Positions 34,023 to 42,137 of a stretch of 64,000 nt of DNA are shown here, piece after piece (position 1 is the first letter of the stretch; each line of letters begins with the position of its first letter). The position numbers were made by a program, and so were the translations under genes. Below the pieces are notes generated by a model that was given only the letters and a program-made list of their open reading frames with translations, searched no databases and was not told where the DNA came from. The stretch is taken from positions 1 through 64,000 of the forward strand of contig NZ_JRQQ01000004.1 in the NCBI RefSeq assembly GCF_001625325.1, in the 5' to 3' direction. The DNA is from Croceicoccus estronivorus. Lineage in GTDB: Bacteria; Pseudomonadota; Alphaproteobacteria; Sphingomonadales; Sphingomonadaceae.

Positions 34023-36245
34023 TCAGTATCTGGCAGTAAGAGTGAGCATAGCCTGACGGCCGGCTGCCGGTTGCGCGAAGTGCGGATTGCGCAGCTTCGT
34101 GATGTACCGCTTGTCGCCGATATTCTGGACATTCAGTCTGACTGAGAAGTGGTCATTGATGTCGTATGCCGCATTTGCATCGAACCTGACGTAGCCATCA
34201 GCCTTGATGAGGTTTGCCCCGTCGGCATAACGCTTTGAGGCTGCGTAAGCGCCGCCTCCGATGCTGAGCTTGGGCGTAACCTGCACGTTAACTGTGGACG
34301 CGAAGTTGTGAACCGGGGCGTTGGGCAGGCGATTGCCCGGATAGTCCGTCGAACTGTTCGGATCATCGCTCAATTTGCTGTCGACATAGGTATATCCGAT
34401 CATCATCGAAACCGGACCGACCTGGCCGGTCGCGCCGAGTTCGAAGCCCTGGATCCGGGCCTTGTCGAAGGTGTCGGTTACGACATCGTCATCAGTGCTG
34501 ATAATATTGCTGCGATTGACGCGATAGAGCGCGCCTTCGAGCCGCAATTGGCCTTCAAACAGCTCGACCTTGGCCCCGATTTCCCAGTTTTCCGTCGTTT
34601 GGGGCTTGTAGAACGCGTCGTTGTCGTTGCCGATGTTTTCGGATCCCTCACCCACTGTCGTTCCCGGCGGCGTTTTGGAGTCTGCATAGGAGAAGTAGAT
34701 GCTGGAGTTTTCTGACGGCTTGTAGATGATGCCGCCCTGCCATGACCAGAAATCGGACTTGTTCTTGGCGGAATAGCAGCTGCGGCCACAACCCGCGCCT
34801 TCGGCGGAGAACTTCGTCCAACGCACACCGCCGTTCACAAGCAGTTGCGGGACAATAGTGATCGTGTCGAATGCATAGATGCTGAATTCTTCGGCCTTTG
34901 CCGTTGAAGGCGATGCGCTGGGCGTGATCGTGCCGACCCAGGGATCTGATGGATCTGGGTTGTAGAGGTCGGTGCAGTTGAAGTCTGCAAGACCCGCAGT
35001 CGCGCAATCGTCACCCGTGCCGAAGCGATAGTTCCCGGTATCGACGCTGTAGTTGCGGTTGCGCGATTTGGAGTGTCCGTACTCAAAACCAATCGAGCTG
35101 CTGTGCTTGATCGATCCGGTTTCGAATTCGGCAGCAAGGTTGGTGTTGCTGATCCAGCTCTTGTTCGTCGAGTTGCGGCTCTTGGTGTTCCGCCAGACAT
35201 AGCCATTGGCTACGTTCCCCGCGCTGTCGTCGGGATTGGTGACGATGTAGTTGTTACGCGTCGAACTGTAGCGCGTGGTATTGGACAGAGTCAGGCCACT
35301 GCCAAGCTCGGCTGAAAACAGGAATTCGCCCGAGTCGATTTTCGTTTTCTTGAAGTCGCGGTCGAGCAGGCCATAGAAGTTGTCGTAGTCGACATCGGCG
35401 GGTTCACGTACGCCGCCGGGCAGTTGGTTGCGCGAGGTCAGCGGAATGCCGTAATCGGGCATGCTATCGGTTTCGTAGTGGTAGTAGTTGAATGACGCGC
35501 TGACAGGCGTGCCGGCACCCCATGTGATCGAGGGAGAAATGCCCCACCGGTCGTCATAAACCGAATCCCGGCCCGCCACGTCGGCGTCATGATACATCCC
35601 GACTACGCGCACGGAGAGATTTTCAGCGATTTCCGCGTTGACGTCACCCGTAATGCGGATGAGATCGCTGGTGCCGCCCGTAACCTGAGCAGTGGCAAAG
35701 TTGCCCTGGCGGGCCACTTTCGACACGATGTTGATCGCGCCTGCCGCTGTTCCGCGGCCGCCGAGTGCGCTGTTCGGGCCCTTGAATACCTCGATCTGTT
35801 CGACGGCGAAAGTTTCGCGCTGCTGGGAACCGATGTCGCGTGCACCATTGACGAATACCGAGCCGGTGCCGTCGACGCCGCGGATCAAGGGAATGTCGGC
35901 GCTTGCAACACCGCCTTCGCCAGCGCCGAGCGTGATACCAGGAACGGTGCGGAGGGCGTCCTCGAAGCTGAAGGATGCTGAATCCTGCAGCACTTCGTTG
36001 GTGATGACACTAACGGTTCGCGGTGTGTCGAGCAGCGGGGCAGTTGCCTTGGGCGACTGCACGCGTTCGACCTTGTATGCGTCCTCGATTGCGGTGTCGG
36101 TGACAGTGACACCTTCAAGGCGAACCGCCTGGCCGGAGTTTTCCTGCGCCACGGCGGTACCGGAAAATGACGCTACGAAGCCAACGCAACCCATGGCGAT
36201 GAAGTTGGCTGCGGACTGGCTGCCGCGTTTGCGGACTTGTGACAT
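34023..36245 (-). CDS. TonB-dependent siderophore receptor
   Basis: A 740-residue outer-membrane receptor of the siderophore class. The signal peptide ends near AVAQ. The plug shows RTVSVITNEVLQDSASFSFEDALRTVPGITLGAGEGG, PLIRGVDGTGSVFVNGARDIGSQQRETFAVEQIEVFKGPNSALGGRGTAAGAIN, the standard siderophore-receptor plug. The barrel ends ERQAMLTLTARY-like with a terminal aromatic residue. A Fur box lies 64 bases upstream, a PiuC-like dioxygenase gene precedes it, and tonB plus the flavin/PepSY genes follow. This strongly supports ferric-siderophore uptake under iron limitation. No siderophore synthesis genes are present, so a xenosiderophore is likely. Confidence 0.9.
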   Translation of the reverse strand: MSQVRKRGSQSAANFIAMGCVGFVASFSGTAVAQENSGQAVRLEGVTVTDTAIEDAYKVERVQSPKATAPLLDTPRTVSVITNEVLQDSASFSFEDALRTVPGITLGAGEGGVASADIPLIRGVDGTGSVFVNGARDIGSQQRETFAVEQIEVFKGPNSALGGRGTAAGAINIVSKVARQGNFATAQVTGGTSDLIRITGDVNAEIAENLSVRVVGMYHDADVAGRDSVYDDRWGISPSITWGAGTPVSASFNYYHYETDSMPDYGIPLTSRNQLPGGVREPADVDYDNFYGLLDRDFKKTKIDSGEFLFSAELGSGLTLSNTTRYSSTRNNYIVTNPDDSAGNVANGYVWRNTKSRNSTNKSWISNTNLAAEFETGSIKHSSSIGFEYGHSKSRNRNYSVDTGNYRFGTGDDCATAGLADFNCTDLYNPDPSDPWVGTITPSASPSTAKAEEFSIYAFDTITIVPQLLVNGGVRWTKFSAEGAGCGRSCYSAKNKSDFWSWQGGIIYKPSENSSIYFSYADSKTPPGTTVGEGSENIGNDNDAFYKPQTTENWEIGAKVELFEGQLRLEGALYRVNRSNIISTDDDVVTDTFDKARIQGFELGATGQVGPVSMMIGYTYVDSKLSDDPNSSTDYPGNRLPNAPVHNFASTVNVQVTPKLSIGGGAYAASKRYADGANLIKADGYVRFDANAAYDINDHFSVRLNVQNIGDKRYITKLRNPHFAQPAAGRQAMLTLTARY

Positions 36246-36308
36246 TGCAATTCCCCCCTTGTTTAGGTTCGGAGGGGGCTATTGCGACCGAATATCAAAA
36301 AGTCAATC

Positions 36309-36327
36309 CGTAATGAGAATCATTATC
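36309..36327. promoter_or_regulatory. Fur box upstream of the siderophore receptor
   Basis: TAATGAGAATCATTATC lies in a 19-base window that matches the classical Fur consensus at 16 positions; the core TAATGA and AATCATTATC are exact. It lies 64 bases upstream of the receptor start, between it and the dioxygenase gene. Confidence 0.85.
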
Positions 36328-36333
36328 GCATAA

Positions 36334-37017
36334 TTATGTATCGGCCCACTGGCGGAGGAGATTGTGGTAGAGATTCGTCAGTTCGAGCACGACGGGATCG
36401 TTTCCGCCCTTCTCCCCGGCCAGCGACTGAACAGCGCAATCGAGGCGATAGAGTTGTTCCCTTTCTCCATGGTCGCGCACCATGCTTTGTAACCAGAAGA
36501 AGGATGCGACTCGTTCACCGCGTGTGACGGGGGTGACGCGATGAAGGCTTGAGGCGGGGTAAAGGACCATGTCTCCGGCAGGTAATTTAACGCGGTGTTC
36601 GCCGAACAAATCCTCTACGATGAGCTCGCCGCCGTCGTAGTCGTCCGGTTCGGCCAGAAACAAGGTGCAGGAAAGATCGCTGCGGATGCGGAATTCCGTC
36701 CCTTCCAGTCTGCGGATGGCATTGTCGACATGATTGCCGAATTCCTGCCCCCCGGTGTAGCGGTTGAAAAGTGGAGGAAAGACTTTCAACGGCAGTGCAG
36801 CGGCTACAAACTGCGGTACGCGTCCCAGTGCTGAGATAACGAACTCTCCGGCATCGCGTGCGGCCTGGCCACCTTGCCTGAGTTGCAAATTGTTCTTGGC
36901 CAGTCGGGATTGATGGCCGGATGTCTCATTCCCGTCCAACCATTCCCCATCGTCGATGATGCTGCGACAGGCAGCAACCTCGGTCTTGGAAAGAACGTTC
37001 TCGATCCGGAGCATCAT
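36334..37017 (-). CDS. PiuC/YbiX-like Fe(II)/2-oxoglutarate dioxygenase
   Basis: A 227-residue PKHD-type hydroxylase. The iron ligands HxD are in [11 protein letters not shown] (near residue 97) and the distal His in [20 protein letters not shown], where the Arg is the 2-oxoglutarate anchor. Family members sit beside TonB siderophore receptors (piuA-piuC in Pseudomonas) and are thought to modify siderophores or aid iron release. Here the gene is immediately upstream of the receptor on the same strand, with the Fur box in between, so the two probably have separate promoters. The first or second Met could be the start. Confidence 0.88.
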   Translation of the reverse strand: MMLRIENVLSKTEVAACRSIIDDGEWLDGNETSGHQSRLAKNNLQLRQGGQAARDAGEFVISALGRVPQFVAAALPLKVFPPLFNRYTGGQEFGNHVDNAIRRLEGTEFRIRSDLSCTLFLAEPDDYDGGELIVEDLFGEHRVKLPAGDMVLYPASSLHRVTPVTRGERVASFFWLQSMVRDHGEREQLYRLDCAVQSLAGEKGGNDPVVLELTNLYHNLLRQWADT

Positions 37018-37141
37018 TGGGGCTTTTCCTTCTGTTGGAGGTGGAGCCTTAAGTTACGGGGAAGGTCATTCGCAACTGCCGTCTGTCACCAGGAGGCTCT
37101 GTTTCGTCAGATGCCCGGTTGACTGAGGCGAAGCTTTCAAA

Positions 37142-37163
37142 TTACAGAATGGACATTCTGTAA
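37142..37163. promoter_or_regulatory. Perfect 22-bp palindromic operator at the TetR start
   Basis: TTACAGAATG (37142-37151) and CATTCTGTAA (37154-37163) are exact inverted halves around GA. The site ends on the first base of an ATG at 37163, which argues that translation starts at 37199 instead. This is the size and symmetry of a TetR operator and predicts autoregulation of the TetR-CMD operon. Confidence 0.7.
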
Positions 37164-37198
37164 TGGCTCTTGCCAAGATATTCGGAGCAAGTGGAAGC

Positions 37199-37807
37199 AT
37201 GTCAGGCCGTCCGGTCAGTTATCAGAGAGACGCAGTAGTCGATGGCGCCATGGTGGAATTCTGGTCGCGGGGGTTCGGGGCGAGCGATGTTGCGACACTG
37301 ACGCAGGCAACCGGTCTGAACCGCCATAGCCTTTACAAGAGTTTCGCGGGAAAGAGGGGGCTCTTTCTCGATACGCTGCAACATTACATAGATGTGGTTG
37401 CCGTCGCATATGTCCGCGTATTGGAAGAAGGCAGCGGCCTTGATGACATCGTGGCCTATTTCGAACATGCCAGCAGGCAAAGGGAGTGCTTGGCTGAAAC
37501 AGATGATCCCCCGGGCTTCGATCAGCGCGGCTGTTTTCTGGTGAACACGGCAATCGAATTGGGCCGAACGGATGCGGCAGTCGCCCGCTTGCTCGACGAA
37601 TACTATGCAAGAATAGAACGGGCATTTGCAGGGCTCATTGTCCGAGGACAGCAGAGCGGTTCGATTCGTTCCGATCTCGATCCGGAAACGACTGCCCGGT
37701 GGCTGCGGGTCACAAGTCAGGGGCTGAGTGTTTCATCGCGGTTGGGTGCCATGCCGGTTGATATTGCAATGATCGTCCGCACCGCTCTCTCGCAGCCGAA
37801 CAAATAA
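37199..37807 (+). CDS. TetR-family regulator of the CMD pair
   Basis: A regulator of about 202 residues. The helix-turn-helix is at residues about 5-50: YQRDAVVDGAMVEFWSRGFGASDVATLTQATGLNRHSLYKSFAGKRGLF, with the TetR SLYKSF helix. The C-terminal half resembles TetR_C domains with a Cys in FDQRGCFLVNTAIELG, a possible redox or electrophile sensor. I start it at 37199, preceded by GTGGAA; the ATG at 37163 lies inside the palindromic operator. Two CMD-fold genes follow within 18 bases and an overlap, so all three form one operon that the protein likely represses. Confidence 0.85.
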   Translation: MSGRPVSYQRDAVVDGAMVEFWSRGFGASDVATLTQATGLNRHSLYKSFAGKRGLFLDTLQHYIDVVAVAYVRVLEEGSGLDDIVAYFEHASRQRECLAETDDPPGFDQRGCFLVNTAIELGRTDAAVARLLDEYYARIERAFAGLIVRGQQSGSIRSDLDPETTARWLRVTSQGLSVSSRLGAMPVDIAMIVRTALSQPNK

Positions 37808-37825
37808 CCAGACAGGAGGAAGAGG

Positions 37826-38323
37826 ATGACCATACCGATTACCAGTGTCACGCTCGATCAATCACTATCCCGTGCGGGCCCCGCTGCCGCCAGCTTTGCG
37901 CGGCTATGGACCAGTCTGTGGGCGCAGGACCAATTGCCTCAGGGGCTATTGGAACTGTGCAGGCTGACATTCGCCCGGTTGCATCGCGATCAGGACGAAT
38001 TGGCAGCATCCAATCCCTTAGCCGGTGAAAGGCCGGATATGGATGTTCTGAGCCGACTCGTGGCCGAAGACAAAGCGCATGACAGCCCGGCATTCACGGA
38101 TGGCGAGAAAGCCGTTCTGCTGTTTGCCGAATATTACTGGACCGATACGCAGTCGATTCCCGATGAAGTCGCCGATCGGGTGAAAGCACACTTCGGTGAT
38201 CCCGGTCTGGTTCTTTTGATTGAGGCGCTTGGCTGCATAGACGGTCGGATCCGCACCGCCCGTTGTCTGAGGGACATGGCTGCCAGCCGGAGCAAGATGG
38301 AGGAGGTCGCACATGTCGAATAA
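37826..38323 (+). CDS. Carboxymuconolactone-decarboxylase-like protein without CxxC
   Basis: A 165-residue all-helical protein of the CMD/AhpD superfamily. The core helix reads LPQGLLELCRLTFARLHRDQDEL, with a single Cys where peroxidase-type members carry CxxC, followed by FTDGEKAVLLFAEYYWTD and VKAHFGDPGLVLLIEALGCIDGRIR. Lacking the Cys pair, it may be a structural or substrate-binding partner of the next gene's product. A GGAGG-like ribosome site precedes the ATG, and its 3' end overlaps the next gene by 11 bases. The pair probably forms a hetero-oligomer; function unknown. Confidence 0.75.
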   Translation: MTIPITSVTLDQSLSRAGPAAASFARLWTSLWAQDQLPQGLLELCRLTFARLHRDQDELAASNPLAGERPDMDVLSRLVAEDKAHDSPAFTDGEKAVLLFAEYYWTDTQSIPDEVADRVKAHFGDPGLVLLIEALGCIDGRIRTARCLRDMAASRSKMEEVAHVE

Positions 38324-38840
38324 GCCGCACGTTACGGGCCCCGGTACGAATACCGGGAATGTCATTCGCGATAGCATGATGGGTCTGGTGCCCGGCACTG
38401 TATCGGAGATCATCGCGCTGAATGGTCATGTCTGGCGTGACAGCCTGGTTTCACCATCTCTGCTGGAAATCCTTCGCTTGCGAAATGCGCGAACGGTGAA
38501 TTGCGTGTTCTGCAAATCGGTTCGCTATGATGTCGCCCGTGCTGATGGCCTGACGGAAGATCGTGTGGAACTGGTCGCCGATGGCTATGAAACCAGCGAT
38601 CTCGCGCCGCGTGAAAAGGCGGCCATTGCGTTGGCCGATGCTTATCTGGGCTTTCCGGCCGGGATGGATGAAGAGACGGCTGGGCGTATTGCAGAACATT
38701 TCAGCGAGGACGAAATCGCCTCGATGATGGTCGCCTTGATGACTTACAATTTCACGTCGCGTGCTGCGGTCAGCAATGGTGGAATGCCGGAAGACCCGCT
38801 GCCGATTACGGAAATGCAAGTGGCGGTCGCGGGCGGATAA
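38313..38840 (+). CDS. Carboxymuconolactone-decarboxylase-family protein with CxxC
   Basis: A 175-residue CMD/AhpD-fold protein. The redox motif CVFC (residues about 68-71) sits in NARTVNCVFCKSVRYDVARADG; the His that usually follows as CxxCxxxH is Arg here. Further family blocks are LAPREKAAIALADAYLG and EHFSEDEIASMMVALMTYNFTSRAAVS. AhpD-like proteins reduce peroxides or electrophiles via the Cys pair; the missing His makes peroxidase activity uncertain. The gene is translationally coupled to the gene before, under the same TetR. A strong hairpin follows at 38854. Confidence 0.8.
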   Translation: MSNKPHVTGPGTNTGNVIRDSMMGLVPGTVSEIIALNGHVWRDSLVSPSLLEILRLRNARTVNCVFCKSVRYDVARADGLTEDRVELVADGYETSDLAPREKAAIALADAYLGFPAGMDEETAGRIAEHFSEDEIASMMVALMTYNFTSRAAVSNGGMPEDPLPITEMQVAVAGG

Positions 38841-39299
38841 TATTGACCGATCCGATCCGGCGGATTGCGTTCATTCGTATGCGCAATCCGCCGGATCAAG
38901 TGCTCGCATTGAACAGCCAAGTAGGCTTCCAAGCCCACCGATACTTGCTGCTGTTCGCGTCCGGAAAGTATATGATGGTTCCCGAGGCTCGCTATATTAA
39001 TTTCAAATGTGGATAAAGATATTTTCGCGCGTACATTGCGCCAGTGTTTCTCTCCGAAATGCCCCATAAACCTCTGTGATTGCGTGATGGCAATGGGAAA
39101 AATGCGCATTTGCCACATGTGGATCCCTTATCGTCATGCATCTGAAATTTTTCGCTAATCACAAAATTGTCGGATGCGTTTTACGTCTAAAATAAAGAAG
39201 TGAATTCTCTAGGAAGAATTCGTTTACATTAATTGTGTCATATTAATCAAAAGGGGAAATGCACGAACAGGGGTCGCAGTGTGCGACTGGAGGCAATCG
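38841..39299. other. Gene-free region between the CMD operon and the signalling block
   Basis: About 460 bases, A+T-rich in its second half. It holds the 16-bp hairpin at 38854-38897, a CCACATGTGG palindrome at 39113-39122 and a GAATTC...GAATTC repeat near 39200. No gene is visible. The promoter of the GGDEF-EAL-PilZ gene probably lies in the A+T-rich part around 39150-39250. Confidence 0.5.
38854..38897. terminator. Perfect 16-bp stem-loop after the CMD operon
   Basis: GATCCGGCGGATTGCG (38854-38869) pairs exactly with CGCAATCCGCCGGATC (38882-38897) around a 12-base loop, 14 bases past the stop codon. No T run follows. It probably acts as a factor-assisted terminator or an mRNA 3'-end stabiliser. 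Confidence 0.5.
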
Positions 39300-41927
39300 A
39301 TGCCAGACAGAAAGAATTGGCTCTCGTATATCAATGCGGGATTTGCGGAAACCAACTGGTTTTCAGCCATCCGGATTCCGAGGCACAGTTCAGCGGATGA
39401 ACTGTCTTACACGGCGCAGTGCATTGAAGTGCTGCGCCCCTTGCTTCCTCTCATGGGTGGGGCATCGTTTCTGTTCACGCTCATGTTGGTGGTGAAGAAC
39501 TGGCCGGTCACCAATATAATCGGCGTGATCTGGACTGTAGCAAGTTTGTTCGTTTCGTCGTCGCTAATGAATGGCAGCTGGATTTTGGGCCGACGATTGC
39601 GCAACGATCAGATTCGGACAGCCAGAGTCGTCACTTTGGCTGTCGCAGCCACCGGGGTTCTTCTGGGGAGTGCATCGGGGGCCTTCGTCCATCCGGTAGG
39701 ACTTACCCCCACACTTGGTTGTGTAATTATCGGCCTCGTGATTTTTGCGGCGTTCCCGCTGGCGCAAATCGTGTTCCTGGGCAGCTTTGCAGTTACTCAA
39801 ATCACATACAGTCGAGAGCCATTGCCTCTCGGCGCGCTGGCGGTTCCGTTGTTTTTCTGCCTGGGGGCGATCTGGATTTCCGCGCATGTCCGCTTCACGC
39901 GGGCGAAGACGCGGATGGACCTGCACAAGGAGAGATTTGCCCGGATGTCGGAACTGGATGGCAGCTTCGTCTGGCAGGCAGACGTTGCTGGCAACCTGAC
40001 TCAGGCGAGTGGAGAATTGTTCGCGACGCTCGGCGTGGGTCGGGACGCGTTGCTGCAACGCCCGATCTGGTCCCTCGTCGGGGCTGGGGTCAAGTGTGAC
40101 AAGGAGCAGATGCGGGAAATTGCCTTCGGTACGGAAGTGCTGAAGAGGCATCACCACATGCAGGCGCCATTCGGTGAAGTGGTGATTTGCGCCCGTTCGA
40201 AGGATGGTATTCATCGGTTGTCGATATCCGGGCAGCCGCGATACGATTCCTCGGGTAACTTTGCGGGTTTCGTCGGTATCGGGCTCGATCTCACCGATTA
40301 TTCTCGCAGCCAGGAGCGGCTTCTGGATGCGGCAGAGCGCGACGCATTGACGAAGCTGATGAACCGGGCCTGCTTCAACGAGAAGCTGGAACTGATGCTG
40401 TGCGGGCAACGTAGCGGCCGTGGCGCGACAGCCCTCCTGCTGATCGATCTCGACAAGTTCAAGCAGGCGAATGACACTCTTGGCCATCAGGTTGGCGATC
40501 AATTGTTGTGGCAGGTCGCCGAACGGCTGAAGATGTTCATCAACTCGACTGGCTTTGTCGGCCGGCTTGGCGGGGACGAGTTCGGCGTTGTCCTGCACGA
40601 GATTTCGGACCGCCACCGGCTGGATGGGCTGGCAGGCGAACTTGTCCGTAATCTGAGCGCGCCTTACGATATTTCCGGATTGCAGGTTTCCATCGGTGCG
40701 GCGATCGGGATTGCGGTTGGGCCGGAGCATGGGGATACGGTGGATGCACTGGTCCGAAATGCAGATCTTGCCCTCTATTCGGCAAAGGCCCGGGGCGGCT
40801 GCAAGCATCGCTTCTTCGACACGACGCTGTTGGACCATGCGCTGGAACGCAGGCAGCTGGAAATTGACCTTGGCAAGGCAATCGAAAACGGTGAATTGTC
40901 GGTTCAGTATCAGCCGATTATCGATGCCGCGACTGACAGACTATGCGGGTTTGAAGCGTTGGCCCGGTGGATTCACTCTGAACGGGGTGAGGTCGCTGCT
41001 GATGAATTTATTCCTCTGGCCGAGACTGCGGGCCTGATCGACCGGCTTGGTCAGTGGATATTGCGTGAAGCATGCGCGGAAGCCGCGCATTGGCCGGATC
41101 GTCTGGCGTTGGCAGTGAATATCTCTCCGGCTCAATTTGGCAGTCCGGGCCTGACAACCGCTATCGTGAGCAGCCTGGCCCAAAGCCAGTTGCCCCCGGA
41201 ACGGCTGGAGATTGAAATTACCGAGAACATATTTCTCGGAGAATCTGAGACTACTCAGGCAATTCTGAGACAGGTTCATAACCTGGGCGTGAAATGGGTC
41301 ATCGATGATTTCGGAACCGGATATTCGAGCCTGAAATATCTGCTCAAGGCACCGTTTTCGAAGATCAAGATCGATTGCGAATTCGTCAATGGGCTGTCTG
41401 TGCCGGACAGCCAGAAGCGCGCTATTGTCGGGACGATTATCGCATTAGCCAAGAGCATGGGCATGGCAACGACTGCCGAAGGCGTGGAATCGCTGAACGA
41501 TCTCAAGCTGGTGAAAGAGCTTGGCTGCTCGCAGGTCCAAGGCTTTGTCTATGGCCCGACGCTGACAGCAACGGAAGCGCGTTCCTTCGCCAAGAACCGC
41601 CTGCCCATTCCTGCCGAAGGCTTTGAAATGACCCGGCGTGAACCGCGCATGGTCGTGTTGCGGAGTGCCGACATTCTTTGCGGGGGGACGGTTGTCCCCG
41701 GCACGGTGCGGAATGTATCCTCAAGTGGTGCCATGCTGGAGGCTGACGGGCCGGTTGCGGTCGGCAGCAGGGTCGAAATCCACATGGATCATGACAGCCC
41801 CCGGTCAGGTGTGATCCGCTGGGTGGATGGTATCCGTTTTGGAGTCCAGTTCGACGAAAGATATCCGAATGCGTTCCAGGCGGTTCGTCCGAACCGGGTG
41901 GGGCAGCCGAAGGCGGCCGCAGCCTAA
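39300..41927 (+). CDS. Membrane GGDEF-EAL-PilZ c-di-GMP protein
   Basis: An 875-residue inner-membrane protein that can make, break and bind c-di-GMP. The N-terminal ~210 residues contain about six hydrophobic helices. A PAS-like domain (about 215-335), GGDEF domain (DLDKFKQANDTLGH; intact RLGGDEF but no RxxD feedback site) and EAL domain (FEALARW, NISPAQF, EITENIFLG, IDDFGTGYSSLKY, TAEGVES, all intact) follow. A C-terminal PilZ domain shows RREPR and NVSSSGAM. GGAGG lies six bases before ATG 39300, which decides the start over the GTG at 39279. The built-in PilZ suggests product-controlled phosphodiesterase activity. It heads the signalling block. Confidence 0.9.
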   Translation: MPDRKNWLSYINAGFAETNWFSAIRIPRHSSADELSYTAQCIEVLRPLLPLMGGASFLFTLMLVVKNWPVTNIIGVIWTVASLFVSSSLMNGSWILGRRLRNDQIRTARVVTLAVAATGVLLGSASGAFVHPVGLTPTLGCVIIGLVIFAAFPLAQIVFLGSFAVTQITYSREPLPLGALAVPLFFCLGAIWISAHVRFTRAKTRMDLHKERFARMSELDGSFVWQADVAGNLTQASGELFATLGVGRDALLQRPIWSLVGAGVKCDKEQMREIAFGTEVLKRHHHMQAPFGEVVICARSKDGIHRLSISGQPRYDSSGNFAGFVGIGLDLTDYSRSQERLLDAAERDALTKLMNRACFNEKLELMLCGQRSGRGATALLLIDLDKFKQANDTLGHQVGDQLLWQVAERLKMFINSTGFVGRLGGDEFGVVLHEISDRHRLDGLAGELVRNLSAPYDISGLQVSIGAAIGIAVGPEHGDTVDALVRNADLALYSAKARGGCKHRFFDTTLLDHALERRQLEIDLGKAIENGELSVQYQPIIDAATDRLCGFEALARWIHSERGEVAADEFIPLAETAGLIDRLGQWILREACAEAAHWPDRLALAVNISPAQFGSPGLTTAIVSSLAQSQLPPERLEIEITENIFLGESETTQAILRQVHNLGVKWVIDDFGTGYSSLKYLLKAPFSKIKIDCEFVNGLSVPDSQKRAIVGTIIALAKSMGMATTAEGVESLNDLKLVKELGCSQVQGFVYGPTLTATEARSFAKNRLPIPAEGFEMTRREPRMVVLRSADILCGGTVVPGTVRNVSSSGAMLEADGPVAVGSRVEIHMDHDSPRSGVIRWVDGIRFGVQFDERYPNAFQAVRPNRVGQPKAAAA

Positions 41928-42137
41928 TTCCGGAAATTGATTATATATCTATCCCCATTTGGCCGTAGTGGTCGAAATATGGGGCATTACTCCGTTGAAA
42001 TTATATCTAATTTCGGATTCAACTTTATCTACAAAATGACGATGAATTTGGTTGATCGGCATTAAGCCTTCATTATCGAATAATATTTATATCAGTACCT
42101 TACATTTTGAATTCATTGTGCATTCGCGGAGATGTAT

